A stretch of DNA of 64,000 nucleotides from Isoetes taiwanensis. Taxonomy: Eukaryota; Streptophyta; Lycopodiopsida; Isoetales; Isoetaceae. Position numbers and translations under genes: made by a program. The stretch is taken from contig JAJEKV010000036.1 in assembly GCA_021234155.1 (NCBI GenBank), forward strand, positions 11,239,426 to 11,303,425, read 5' to 3'. Shown in pieces: positions 34,080 through 44,853 of this stretch. Position 1 is the stretch's first letter, and every line of letters begins with the position of its first letter. A model generated the notes under the pieces. The model did not search any database. It had not been told where the DNA came from and worked only from the letters and a program-made list of their open reading frames with translations.

Positions 34080-36009
34080 ACTTACATTCAGCTGCTTCTC
34101 TTCTAAAAAAGGACAAGTGCCCTGGCCTAGATGGTTTTCCAGTGGAATTTTTCCAGGAATATTGGGATTGGTTGGGTTGCGACCTTTATAGTGCTTTCTG
34201 TGAGTTTCGTAGGTTCAGAAGTTTGGATAAGATCCTCAATGCTGGCTGCATTTCTCTTATTCCCAAGTGTAAAGAGCCAAAGACAATATCTGATTGGCGC
34301 CCTATTACATTATTGTCTTCCGTGTATAAAATATTTGCGAAGGCCCTTGCAGAAAAAATGCGCGATGTCTTGGATGTATCAATCTCTTTCAATCTGGATT
34401 CTTGCCAAGGAGGAGCATTCTAGACAATGTTGCTGCTGCTTATGAGGGTATGTATTGGGCCAGATAGAAAGGTATGCGTATAGTCTATCTTAAATTAGAT
34501 TTTGCCAAGGCATATAACAGTGTGGATTGGGAATTTCTGGAAAAAAAGCCTCTTAGCATTGGGCTTTGGTCAGCAGTTCACCAGTGATGTTATAAAGCTC
34601 CATATCTCGGCACGGTCTACTGTGTTGTTTCAGGGGGAACCCTCCACTGTTTTTTCGGTTGGGCGGGGTGTTCGCCAAGGATGCCCATTAGCTCCACTTT
34701 TGTTCACAGTAGTAGCTGAGGTCCTCTCACAGTTATTTGCTAAGGCTGTGCAGGATGGGATAGTCCAGGGGTTGAGTATGGAGGATGGTTCACAGGAAAT
34801 TTGTAATCAGTATGCTGATGACACGTTTCTCTTTCTTGTTGCTGATGCGGACAATCTTCAGAATGGAAAGCTTCTTCTTGATCGTTTTTCTTTAGCATCT
34901 GGAGTTCTTGTTGGTTGGCCAAAGTGTTCTGCATTATGGACGCTCGATGGGGTTGTGCCTCCTTGTGTTGCTGATTTTCCTTGGAAGGTGCTTCCTCATG
35001 GAAAGGCTACTAAACTGCTTGGTATTCCTGTGGGCATTCATATTTCTACCTCCGATGCTTGGGATATTATCATAGAAGGGTTGCGAAAGCATTTGTTTTG
35101 GTGGAATACTGCTAAACTCTCTCTGCCAGCGCGAATAACTGTTGCTAAGCATGTTTTAAGTAATTCCCACATCTATATGGCCTCTGCCCTTCTGGCTTCT
35201 CAGTCAAAATTTCAGGTGATTGTTACCATTGTCCGTAATTTTATTTGGGGTGGGAATGAGGAGCATGTTGTGGTCAAGGTTGCATGGTCCAAATGCACTA
35301 GGCCAATATTTGCAGGTGGTTTGAGTATGACAGACTTCCATCTGCAGAGTAAGATTCTGATTTCTCACCTAGTGCGGTTGGTGAAGCAGTCACTTGGTCA
35401 TTGTGTTCCTTTTGGGAAAGCTTCGTTAAAACCTCTTCTTCCTTGGAGTCTCTTTTATCAGCTATGCCCCTTTCCTAATGCCTCCCCTTTTTTGAAAGGC
35501 TTGCTGGAGTCTTGGAAGACAGTACAGACCTTATTTCGTATTGATCCTGTTGCATGTCATCAGTTGAGTGCCTGTTGTTGGTGGATACCTGTGGAAAAAA
35601 ATCTCCCACTTTGTGCCTCAGTTCATCCATTAACTCAACGGCGCTGGAGGTTAGCAGGAATCTTAACAGTTGCAGCATGGTATGATTCTGGCCAGTTAGC
35701 GACTTGGCAAATCTTTCAAACAAAATTCTTATTGTCTCGATGGGACAGGCCTATTTGGCAAAAGATTGCTAGTACTCTGTCATTGGTTGCTCCAGAGACT
35801 ATCGTAGGGTGCATGTGGGTTTCCCACCAGAGTGTTCACGAGCATAGGCTTGTGATGTATCGGCTGCTTGTCAATGGTGATATCCTTCCGCAATCCACTA
35901 AGTCGTCCCTTCAGCTCTCACCTCCTAGTTGGAGACGTATGTGGACTTGGGCTTGGGATAAACTACTCCATCCTAAGGTGGCTGTGCTTTGGTGGCAGAT
36001 TCTTCACAG
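34080..36009 (+). pseudogene. L1-C copy 1 ORF2 reverse transcriptase (inverted part)
   Basis: Begins in the RT fingers ('KKDKCPGLDGFPVEFF', 'ISLIPKCKEPKTISDWRPI'). A frameshift lies near 34,420-34,500 ('SRQCCCC' versus the next frame). It then stays open for about 500 residues with 'LKLDFAKAYNSVDWEF', 'GVRQGCPLAPLLFTVV', catalytic 'QYADDTF', the thumb ('KATKLLGIPVG') and the start of zf-RVT. It ends at the target-site duplication. The open frame continuing to 36,037 beyond 36,009 is host sequence. Confidence 0.9.
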
Positions 36010-36019
36010 ATGTCCTTAT
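36010..36019. repeat. Target-site duplication, right (L1-C copy 1)
   Basis: Second ATGTCCTTAT. It defines the outer end of the inverted segment. Confidence 0.85.
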
Positions 36020-37590
36020 GTTGAATATATATGTTGAAGCTAATATGCAAGATGATGCTTGCAAAATAAAGCTATTGAAAATGCAAAATCTCATAACAAA
36101 TGGTAAATGAAAAGAAGACTGTTGAAAATGGGAACACGTGTATAGTATATTGCAACATATCCTGGCATTAATTACTTGGTGATTTTGATTGACATGCATC
36201 AATGATTCGCAACCTATGAACAATTTGGTCTTCCCTTACAGGATAGTAATTGTAGAACAAGTCTAAAATAAGAGCTCATGGTTGAACTAATAATCCTCAA
36301 TGGTGTTACTTCCTTTAACTTTTGACCAACAATCTCTTTCTTGCAAACAATTTACCATTGGGTTAAAGCCTAATGTTGATTATGGATTTTGGCCCCGCCG
36401 ATTGAGGGTCTAACAACAAAACCCTAGGGACTTTGGCAGCATTGATCGAGGGTCGATTGAGGGTCTAACAATAAAATATTAGAGACTTTGGCGACTAGGG
36501 AATCAAAGAAATGGTGTTGAGTTTTGCATGTTTGATAGACACCATCATAACTGCTTAACTAGCCTCAATGTTGTAGGGACGTTCTAAAATAATGAGCCAC
36601 TTTCTAGACCAGAAGCTAGAGATCAACAAGTTCACAAACTTTGGAAATTCTAATAAGATTGTTTAGGTGAACAAGGTTCATAACAATTTATTCTAACAAA
36701 AATGTTTGTGTATCGAGCTAACGACTGATTTATGGATGTTTATAAGAGGTTTCATTGAAGTCTACACAAAGTCCATGGGCCATTAAAAGCAAAACTGAAA
36801 CTCCCTCCTAGATATGTTGTAACTTAAAGTAGCACCAAAACTCTTCCTCTAGATATGTTATAGCTTAAAATTATACATGTATATGTAATATTCTTAGTGT
36901 TCACAAACCGTCCAATCCCATGTAAATCACAATAAAATAACGAAATCGATCGAGTGGATTAAAATAACAAATACCATCGAGGTGAATCAAAGAATTACCA
37001 AGCACTAAACATATGAGCTAAACAAAATCTTTAACAAAAGTTTGAGGAAGGAGTTTGAGCACTGGCAAGTAGAACAAGTTCTAACTTCACAAAAATTTTA
37101 AAACAAATAACTTAGTGAGTGAAGGGACATGTTCTCGGCGGCCTTGGCCGCCACTATAAATTTCTTATAAGAATAGACGTCAATTCATGCCAGAAACAGA
37201 AATCCCTTGAAAGATTAAGAAGTAAAAAAATAATCCCTTGAAAGATTAAGATGTAAAAAAATATTTAAGTAGGACCCAACGAAAGCATTGCAACAAAACT
37301 TGGACACATCTATAATAGTGGGGTTTATAGGCTCTTCAACCACAAGTACCCATTCAGGACATAACTTGTTTAAGGGAGTACTCCAAAATGACTTCATGCA
37401 CATCCCAACCCTCTACACATGTCATGACCATCCAGCCATCTATCTGCCCATCCAAAGCAATCCCCATCATCATCATCATAAGCTAAGGAAGGTGCTTCCC
37501 AAATCCCAAATATGAGGCAGCTTCAAACAAATCCACACTGCCTACAAGGTATATCCCATAAGGTTCCCAAATGATTGAGTTACTAAGGTT
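36020..37590. other. Spacer with small local duplications
   Basis: No gene is seen. 'GATTGAGGGTCTAACAA' occurs near 36,400 and again near 36,452. A perfect-to-near-perfect 31-bp unit (AATCCCTTGAAAGATTAAGA...) is duplicated at 37,201-37,262. AT-rich otherwise. Confidence 0.45.
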
Positions 37591-37800
37591 TTGTCAATGG
37601 TGGGCCGACATACGGGGGTTAGGGTTTTGGTAAAAATAATTTGGGCCTTGTCTAATGTTGGCTGTTGGAAACGCGTGGCGGTTGCCGTGCGAGCATGGCG
37701 GGAAGCCAGAAGCCAGAAGCCGCCACAAGCTTCTCAGCCGCAGAGGTACTCAGCTCTGGCATGCTTCCCTGAGTTCTTTGCAGGGGAAAACGCCATAGCC

Positions 37801-37917
37801 ATGGCGGCCATAGCTACGGCCTGTAGGCTGCATCTGAGGTCTAGATTGGAGCGGCATGTCGCCCCTGAGTGGTTGCATCTCCAGCCGGCTCCCCATGACC
37901 GTGCTTTCCCTATTTAA
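37801..37917 (+). CDS. Possible short ORF with targeting-peptide-like N-terminus
   Basis: ATG at 37,801 lies in a good plant start context (GCCATGGCGG). It opens a 38-codon frame rich in Ala, Arg and Leu, resembling the start of a mitochondrial or plastid transit peptide ('MAAIATACRLHLRSRL'). The frame ends at TAA (37,915-37,917). An in-frame upstream ATG at 37,591 would extend it to 108 residues. The neighbourhood is locally GC-richer, as expected near a transcription start. No downstream exon could be identified, so this may be a first exon, a uORF or chance. Confidence 0.2.
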   Translation: MAAIATACRLHLRSRLERHVAPEWLHLQPAPHDRAFPI

Positions 37918-38808
37918 TCTGCAAATAGGCCTTCTTGTTTTTCTTTTTGTTTCTCCTTTTGCTTTTGCGTTCTAGGCTGTATGTATTTGCAGGGCTGGAA
38001 GTGATGCGGAGCAGAGCAGGGCCGATTTGCATGTAGGGTCGATTTGGATTTAGAGCTGGGCAGGTGCAGACCCTGACCGAATCTGCTCATGTTTATCATC
38101 TAGGCCGCCTTCATTTGGATTAGTGGGTTCAAATCCCACGATGCGGTTGATTGTTTCTGAAATTAAGGCATTTCTTTCTGGAGCAGCCGATTGTTGCCGG
38201 AATGAAAATATCTAGCGGCATGTATGGGTTGAATCCGGCCTGCTTATGGCTTCTCTCAGTTCGAACTTGTGGTGGAACCTGTTCTTCTCTCTTTTTGGTG
38301 TTACCTGTATTTTGTGAATGCCTCTCTGTTTTGTTCTTATCTGTGTGTTGTTGTTATCTGTGATGGTTCATTCATTTCTTATGTGTATGGATTGAAGTAT
38401 ACTATGTATGTATATACGTAGAATAGCTGTATGGGGTGCGCAAGCTTATACGTGGGTCTGATGTGGAAATTCAACGGCCCTTGATTTGGCACATTCCTGG
38501 AATTATGCTTCGATCCAATGATCTAAAAAAAACAATAAGGATAGAGCAATAATGATAGAGCAATAACATTCCTTAACATTCCATCTTACAAGGTGGCAAC
38601 CATTAGAACCTGCCCCATCCAAAAAATGATACACTCTAAGGTGCATTTCAATTAAGGCTTACATTCGAATCATGTTATTTGTTGAATCTATGTTACATTA
38701 GTTCTCCACTCTTCTTCCAAAAAAAAAAAAAATACTCCACATTTTAACCACCTGTGTTAAAAAAAAAATCAATCGTGATTTCATTCTAGTTGAAAATGCT
38801 TGCACTAT

Positions 38809-39554
38809 CGTAAACGTCCGCAAAGCGGAATTTTCATGTTTTTTATCTCTTTGTTTAGAACAGAAAACCAGCCTGGTCGGGAGCTCAGGCGGCGCCGCCA
38901 GAGCTTTGGAGGATCTGGATTCTGGAAGAAATGATGCAATGCTGGCATCCAGCGATTTCCATCACCTTGCAAGCTCGCCAAGAGCTCCGGAGCTCGGTTC
39001 ACAGAAACCCCTTTTAATTTTTTTTCCGTCCTCATGAACGAGCCCTGATCATTGCCGAATGTGTCTGTTTTTTTATAAGGTTGCAAGATCTTTGCAAAGC
39101 AGAGTTTTGTAAACCAAAGTTTTCGCAGGGCAGAACAGGGCGATGATCGAAGATCTCAGAGAATAGGTGCTTCAGGGCTTTCGGGCACGGGCAAGTTTTT
39201 CATTCTTTTGCCCTGAAAGATTCTGAGAGAGATTAAGAGAAGCCCTGCAAGGTTCAAGTTTCGCAGGGCAGGGTAAGATCTTTCACCGGATCTACTCAAC
39301 TAGGCTAGGGTCTGTTGGATTTGAGCATGCACCCCAGCAGCCAAACTACTGCAATCCCGCCAAAAATCTTCATCCTCCGACAGCCCAAGCTTCAACTACT
39401 CAGCCCAAGCTGCAAATACTCAGACAGTCCAGCCTGCAACTTGACAAAACTAGAGCTCCGGAGCTCTGGGCATCACAGAAACAGGGGCTAGAACTTGGCG
39501 TAAACCTAATTTTTTTGCCACGTAGCAAAAAATTCCGCCTTACGGACATTTACG
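38809..39554. mobile_element. 746-bp terminal-inverted-repeat element (unclassified)
   Basis: 26-bp inverted termini: CGTAAACGTCCGCAAAGCGG... at 38,809 and its complement at 39,529-39,554, with three mismatches. The interior has two related direct copies of an AGAGCTCCGGAGCTC motif followed by ACAGAAAC (about 38,987 and 39,450). No transposase is seen. The flanking bases do not give a clear target-site duplication, so the superfamily is open. Confidence 0.6.
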
Positions 39555-39560
39555 TGGCGT

Positions 39561-39651
39561 AACCGCATTGGGGAGGGTTTCCCGAAATAAACCCCCCGGC
39601 GGCCGCCCGCACCGGGGGGTTTATTTCGGGAAACCCCTCCCCAATGCGGTT
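39561..39651. repeat. Long near-perfect hairpin
   Basis: Two arms of about 39 bp (39,561-39,599 and 39,612-39,651) are reverse complements except for one missing G. The 11-12-bp spacer is GC-rich. The arm core GGTTTCCCGAAATAAACCCC resembles the motif near 617-645. It could be a foldback element or the precursor of a small RNA. Confidence 0.9.
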
Positions 39652-40089
39652 TCCTCCATCTAAAATGGTGCGAGAGCAAATGCTTCAGACACAATGATGT
39701 ACACTCGCAAAGAAAACGCTTCGAGTTAAATTTGTTACGCGATTGACCAAAGACTAAACTGCAATCTGCAAAATTGTAAGTAAATCGCAAAATTTTCTTC
39801 TGGCTTCCTTGATCACCCAGTATTGCTGCTTCATACAGTAGATTATAATTTACATCATGCTGAGAATAGCATAAATAGAAAGAAGCTTATTCCGTCATAC
39901 TAAAACTTGACTAAACCATGTCGATGTCAGATCAGAAAAGCTGATGCGCGGGATGAATTCTTGTCAAAAACTCTGCAGATTCCTCCTTAAACTAGGTACT
40001 GCACAAAGCAATTAACAAGAAGATTGAATCAAGAATCAATTGCGCTGCTTATCGGCTATCATAATTCAAAGAAAAAGAACTCAAACCTG

Positions 40090-40815
40090 TCAATAGGGGA
40101 AGCCGTTCTTGCCGGAATTGCTGAAGTCTAAAATCACACAATCATTCCGCATTCCATATCTGCAAGAAAAGAATGCAAGATCTTGAAAACTATTCTTGCT
40201 TCCGGCATAACTTACTTAGCTATGGCGATAAAAGGGCAGAAAATTTTAACCTAACCTGGATTCAGAGTAAGCATCTGGAAACAACTCTTCTGCTTTCCCC
40301 TCTTCAAGAAGCTTCGTAAGCCGGCCCATTCCGGTAATAAAACCGCGCAGCTGCTTCAGAGTAGCGAACTTAACCGGATGCCTCAATCTAAGAATAACAA
40401 CAGGGGCAAAATTATGCGAAGGAAGGGGGATTTTTACAAATTCTTTGCATCCCTTGTGCGCATCCCACGGCATCCAACCGAAAGCAAGGATGATAGGCCC
40501 AAGAATATCAGTTCCGGCGACTATTTTTGTAGAGGCAATGTCGAAGATGGATAGATCTTTGCGGATTGAACGAGAAATTGGAGGCGGATCCATAATCTGG
40601 TGCCTAGGAACAAGAATTGGTAGCACGTCTTCGGATTGCATCGGCTTGTTGGGACAATCGGCTTGAGGAGCGATCGGCTTTGCAAGTTTACAGGACATAG
40701 CTGTGCGATCAAACCAGCAAGAAGCTAGCCTGGAGATATCTGGAGAACTATTTAAATGAAAACAATGCTTCATCTGCAATTTTTTAGCAGGGTTGCCTAA
40801 CCCCCCCCTGCCCAC
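40090..40815 (-). CDS. Two-exon host gene, unknown function
   Basis: Exon 1 is 40,815-40,256 and exon 2 is 40,159-40,090. The donor CAG/GTTAGG and acceptor TTTTCTTGCAG/AT are consensus, and splicing keeps the frame ('DAYSES-R-YGMRNDCVIL'), giving about 210 residues ending 'NSGKNGFPY'. The middle contains a run of hydrophobic and proline-rich sequence ('GTDILGPIILAFGWMPWD') and a basic segment ('RLRHPVKFATLKQLRGFI'). I do not recognise the family. The first Met is uncertain: Met1 ('MGRGGLG') or Met15 ('MKHCFHL') are both possible. It lies 181 bp from, and points away from, the gene at 40,997, with a G-box between. A further donor-like CAG/GTTTGA right after the stop suggests an intron in the 3' UTR. 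Confidence 0.65.
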
Positions 40816-40833
40816 TTTCCTGCAATTCTAGCT

Positions 40834-40853
40834 ATGCCACGTGTCGTGACACA
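40834..40853. promoter_or_regulatory. G-box in a divergent promoter
   Basis: CACGTG at 40,838-40,843, within TGCCACGTGTCGTGACAC, lies between the two divergent start codons (40,815 and 40,997). G-box/ABRE-type sites bind plant bZIP and bHLH factors. Shared control of both genes is inferred. Confidence 0.5.
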
Positions 40854-40996
40854 TCAGCAAAAATTATTGCAGGCCGTTGGATCTCCAATATTTTGCATCG
40901 ACGGCCTGTAAAATTAGAAAATACCCTAAAAATCTCTTGCGCAGCTAAATTCCCTCCTCCGACCTTCCTTCCTCTGTTTCTGCTTGCTCAAATTCG

Positions 40997-42985
40997 ATGG
41001 ATGGAGAGGGCGACGGACTTGAAACTGCCAGTTTACTCCATAAAACATACTGTTCGGCGTCTGGCAATATCTCCGGCAGAGGTACTCTCACAAACCCTAC
41101 TAGAGGTAGCCAAGCTTCGGCAAGCTTGGGCTCTGGTAATCTTGTGGCAATGGAATAGGCAGACCCTAAGCTCCAATAGAAGCATAGTTTTGCTGGGATT
41201 TTGTGGATTCTTGGACCGTAGCTCTCTGCCAGCCTCTCCAAGAGATCTATTTCATGTGTCATGATGGTTTATTTTACTGTATGTTCTGGCTTTACTTTCT
41301 TAAATCATTCTTCTGTCCTAACACTTCTTGAGTTTGGCTATGGGTTATGCGATGGTTTTCTGGCCGGTTTGGCATTTACAGCTTATCTTTATCTTGAGCA
41401 TGATCTTCGTAGTCCCAAAGCTAGATCTTGTCAAACTTTTTTGAAGAAAAAGGACCGTAGGACTACCAGAAGGTGTATGCTTGTTGAAGCTAAGTGCATT
41501 ACATACTTGTGGTTCTGAGCTTCAACTTTTGCTATCATGAAGAAATAGGCCAACAAGCTGACAAATCTCAGGTTATTTGATGAAACTTTGATGGATATTT
41601 TGGTTCATATACCCAGGGGTTCATCCTGTAATATAAGGAATAAAAGCTGATAGGTGATATAGCAGTGGCTTCAATCGATCCATGGGATTGCAGATCATTC
41701 TTGAAGTTATTGAGAAGCTCCTCATTACTGTTATAAAACTTATCCGCTCCTCAACACTGTCATAAATGCAACTCGTTTTTGGACGTGGCAATAATTCTAG
41801 CAGATGACACAGTTCTTCAAAAAAAAAAATAATAATAATAATTCTAGCAGATGATAGGAAAGCTAATGCAGATGAAAAGGTGGTGTTGATTGAAGAATTA
41901 TTGAATGGAATTCATGGCTTAAGGGAAAAGTGAGTTCTCTTATTCTAACTGTAATTCTCTATACGACATTTGCATCTTATGATGCGTGTTATCTCATTAA
42001 AGTTATCCCATCTGCTACAGGATCTCAAACTTTTTTGAAGAAAAAGGACCATAGGACTACCAGAAGGTGTATGCTTGTTGAAGCTAAGTGCATTACATAC
42101 TTGTGGTTCTGAGCTTCAACTTTTGCTATCATGAAGAAATAGGCCAACAAGCTGACAAATCTCAGGTTATTTGATGAAACTTTGATGGATATTTTGGTTC
42201 ATATACCCAGGGGTTCATCCTGTAATATAAGGAATAAAAGCTGATAGGTGATACAGCAGTGGCTTCAATCGGATCGCAGATCATTCTTGAAGTTATTGAG
42301 AAGCTCCATTACTGTTATAAAACTTATCCGCTCCTCAACACTGTCATAAATGTAACTCGTTTTACTCCCAGATGATGATATATTACGAGTTACAATTATT
42401 TTTCTGTTGGTCCTTTCTTGTTTGGTTAGCAGTGTCTATTTTAAACATGGTAGCATGGAAATTGACAAACTTAAGCCAGGCCATGCTGACGATACCCCAT
42501 ACCATATGGCCTGAATTTGGTCATTTAGCAATGAAATTGGTTTTGCGATAATTATGGTTGGTACTTGTATATCGCTGTCAAGGGTTCATAAAAGCAAGGT
42601 TAGTATATCACCAGCTGCAATGAATGGATTATGCAAAAAAAAGAGATGAAGAGAAAAAAAATCCACAAGCTTTCATAAGGCTAGGTAACAGTACATCTGG
42701 TGCCGACGATATGAGTGTGAATCTTCACATGGCCAATGTGCCATGGCTATGCCTTGGATTGTGCTGATTCTTGAACTCTGTGTAGTTGCAGGAACAACAG
42801 AATTGCTTTTGAAGGCAGCTCAAGCCCCTGCAAATCGTAAGCAACTTGGGCCAAGGATCCTGGGACTAAGGAATGAGCAATGGGCCGGCATCGTTATTGC
42901 AGCTTTTGTCTTTGTTTTATCCATCCTTGTTGGATGGTATTGCCATATTACCAAACTCTATTATGCTAGGCAGGGATCTGGTTAG
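40997..42985 (+). CDS. Small single-pass membrane protein, two exons (candidate)
   Basis: Exon 1 is 40,997-41,135 (starts 'MDGEGDGLETASLL', Ser/Gly-rich). Exon 2 is 42,792-42,985 after a pyrimidine-poor but valid acceptor GTTGCAG. The donor is CTCTG/GTAATC. The phases fit: the split codon G/GA gives Gly, joining 'SASLGS' to 'TTELLLKAAQ'. The predicted protein is 110 residues with one membrane helix near the C-terminus ('WAGIVIAAFVFVLSILVGW') and a short basic tail. I do not recognise the family. The 1.66-kb intron contains a direct duplication of about 340 bp. An alternative +1 frame from 41,001 is also open, so exon 1 coding is not certain. It is a divergent neighbour of the gene at 40,090-40,815. 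Confidence 0.5.
41431..42363. repeat. Direct duplication of about 340 bp, 594 bp apart
   Basis: 41,431-41,777 and 42,025-42,363 are the same sequence with a few substitutions and two short indels (for example CGATCCATGGGATTGC versus CGGATCGC). Both copies contain a short frame ending 'VEAKCITYLWF'. They lie inside the predicted intron. A segmental duplication is the simplest explanation. Confidence 0.9.
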
Positions 42986-43186
42986 GTTTGAGCTTGAAAA
43001 TAAAATGATTTACCTTGAGGCATATGCATGTTTGTTCTATCTTTAGGACATGCTCTCAAATGTACATCCAAGCTGTTTTGTGATTTGGATTTTGTAGACT
43101 ACGAATCTTTCTTCTTCTATAAAAGGATTTACTCAAAACTCCATAAGCTGATTTCTTAGGCATTCCTTTGTAATAGGACTTTATTG

Positions 43187-43345
43187 TTCATGGTGCATGC
43201 GTGGTATCTCATTGTAGTTAACTGATTCACTCGATCGAGGTTTATATGGTCTTGAGTTCGAGCCCTTATGTAGGTGTGAATAATTATAGATCCTAAAGGA
43301 ATGGTGTGTGCATCCCAATTTATCTTCAATCGTTATTATATTAAA
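43187..43345 (+). mobile_element. Possible tRNA-derived SINE
   Basis: TAGTTAACTG (about 43,217) fits a pol III A box and GAGTTCGAGCCC (about 43,254) a B box, at tRNA-like spacing. The segment ends in an AT-rich stretch. No target-site duplication is confirmed. Two boxes alone are weak evidence. Confidence 0.35.
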
Positions 43346-43380
43346 AATCCCCTTTTTTTAATGAATATTAAAAATGTTGC

Positions 43381-44470
43381 TCAGAGAAGATCATCAATAG
43401 TGTTTGGCAGTTCTTCAATGACTGTGTTGTAGAACCTTTGAATGTCTTGCAGCATTCTTTCATCCTCCCTTGTAATAAAGTTGATCGCAACACCCTTCCT
43501 CCCAAAATGACCACTGCGACCAATACGATGTAGGTAATTCTCTGGTTGAGTCGGCAAATCATAATTGATAACCAATGAAACCTGCTGAATGTCAATACCA
43601 CAAGCTAAAAGATCTGTTGTTATCAGAACCCGTGAGGAACCTGATCGGAACTCACGCATAATAATATCACGAGCACTTTGGTCCATATCTCCATGAGTTG
43701 CAAAAACAATATGACCTCGGCTTCTCATCTTATCAGTTAGAAAATCAACCTTTCTTCTTGTGTTGCAGAAAATGACACTTTGAGTTATGGCAACTGTCTC
43801 ATAAAGATCACACAAGGTGTCAAGCTTCCAATCCCCACGCTTCACATTCACATAAAACTGCTTAATACCTTCAAGTGTTAGTTCATCCCTATTTACCAAA
43901 ATTCTTATAGGGTTGTTCATAAACCTTCTTGTTATTTCCAAGGCCTCTGGAGGCATGGTGGCAGAGAACACTCCAACCTGAATCCTGGGAGGGAGCAGCT
44001 GGAAAATAGCATAAACCTTGTCCCTGAATCCTTTTGATAGCATTTCATCAGCCTTATCTATAACAAAGATTTTAATATACTCAAGATGAAGAGCACGTCA
44101 TGTAAGCATGTCATACACCCTCTCAGGAGTTCCAACAACTACATGAACTCCTCTTTGCAATGTACGCTGATCTCGGCGTACATCTGTTCCACCAACACAA
44201 GCATGTACCTTCACTTGCAGGTAATCACCAAGAGTTCGCATAACTTTCTCAATCTGCTGGGCAAGCTCTATAGTAGGAGCAAGCACTAATGCCTGGCACT
44301 CAACTAGATTATAGTCTAATTGTTGCAAAATTCCACAACAGAAAGTTGCAGTTTTTCCGATTCCTGGTTGGGCCTGCTGAATAACATCAAGTCCCCTGCA
44401 GAAAGGAACTATTCCTTGCTCTTGAATTGCACAAGGCTTTTCCAAACCATATGCATAAATGCGTCTTACG
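43381..44470 (-). pseudogene. Processed-type pseudogene of translation factor eIF4A
   Basis: Colinear with eIF4A, the DEAD-box RNA helicase of the cap-binding complex, from '[14 protein letters not shown]' to the normal C-terminus '[13 protein letters not shown]'. No introns are present, and about the first 50 residues are missing. One in-frame TGA (about 44,100-44,098, after 'VYDMLT') splits it. Key residues are lost: motif I reads 'QPGIGKT' for QSGTGKT, motif Ia 'PTIELAQ' for PTRELAQ, DEAD reads 'DKAD', ARGID reads 'ACGID' and the HRIGRSGRFG arginine finger reads '[10 protein letters not shown]'. A short A run follows the stop. It is a 5'-truncated retrocopy without helicase activity. Confidence 0.92.
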
Positions 44471-44705
44471 ACTAACAATAAATATATAATATATTGTCCC
44501 AACCCATACGATGCATTGTATTTTATCGAGAATAAAATTGGATTCAAGCATGTATAAGCTTTCTACAAGATCCTTCCGCCGATCTTCGAAATACCACGAA
44601 CGAAAAACCAACGCGAGCCCGACTGCCTAACCTTCTTCCCCAACCCTGCAGTTCTGCTAGTTATTTGTTTTTATTTGAGGACCTTGAATGTGGGGATGTC
44701 AATAA

Positions 44706-44847
44706 GGCTGGGTTCACATGCACCTTCACAACCCTCACCATCACGTAAAAGGGCTCATCGTTTTACGCCCACCATCGCCTACCATCGCCAATTTGCATTG
44801 GGCAAAACAGGCCCCGTCTCCGGAGATGGTTGCATGTGAACCGGCCC
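44706..44847. mobile_element. Tourist-like (PIF/Harbinger) MITE
   Basis: 142 bp with inverted termini GG(C/G)(T/C)(G/C)GGTTCACATGCA at both ends. It is flanked by the 3-bp target duplication TAA (44,703-44,705 and 44,848-44,850), as expected for PIF/Harbinger insertions. No coding capacity. Confidence 0.8.
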
Positions 44848-44853
44848 TAATGA

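Larger units (their letters stand above)
33550..36009 (-). mobile_element. L1-C copy 1 with 5' inversion (twin priming)
   Basis: A 2,460-bp insertion between 10-bp target duplications. The 3' part (33,550 to about 34,079) is on minus, with an A-rich tail and the C-terminus of ORF2. The 5' part (about 34,080-36,009) is the same element on plus. The outer end of the inverted part stops at '...VAVLWWQILH' and the sense part resumes at 'HRFDPRVSALCPLC'. These are almost adjacent in copy 2 ('ILHSYPRVNVLVHRFDPRV'). Inverted 5' segment, sense 3' segment and little loss between them is the signature of twin-primed L1 integration. It is 5'-truncated at the RT fingers. Confidence 0.93.

Noticed and set aside
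33719-36037. Two separate L1 insertions in opposite orientation
   Set aside because: A single 10-bp target duplication encloses both parts and the breakpoints are complementary, so one twin-primed insertion is simpler.
38090-38160. tRNA gene suggested by GTGGGTTCAAATCCCAC
   Set aside because: Only a T-arm-like motif is present; no matching acceptor stem, D-arm or A box lies at the right distance upstream.
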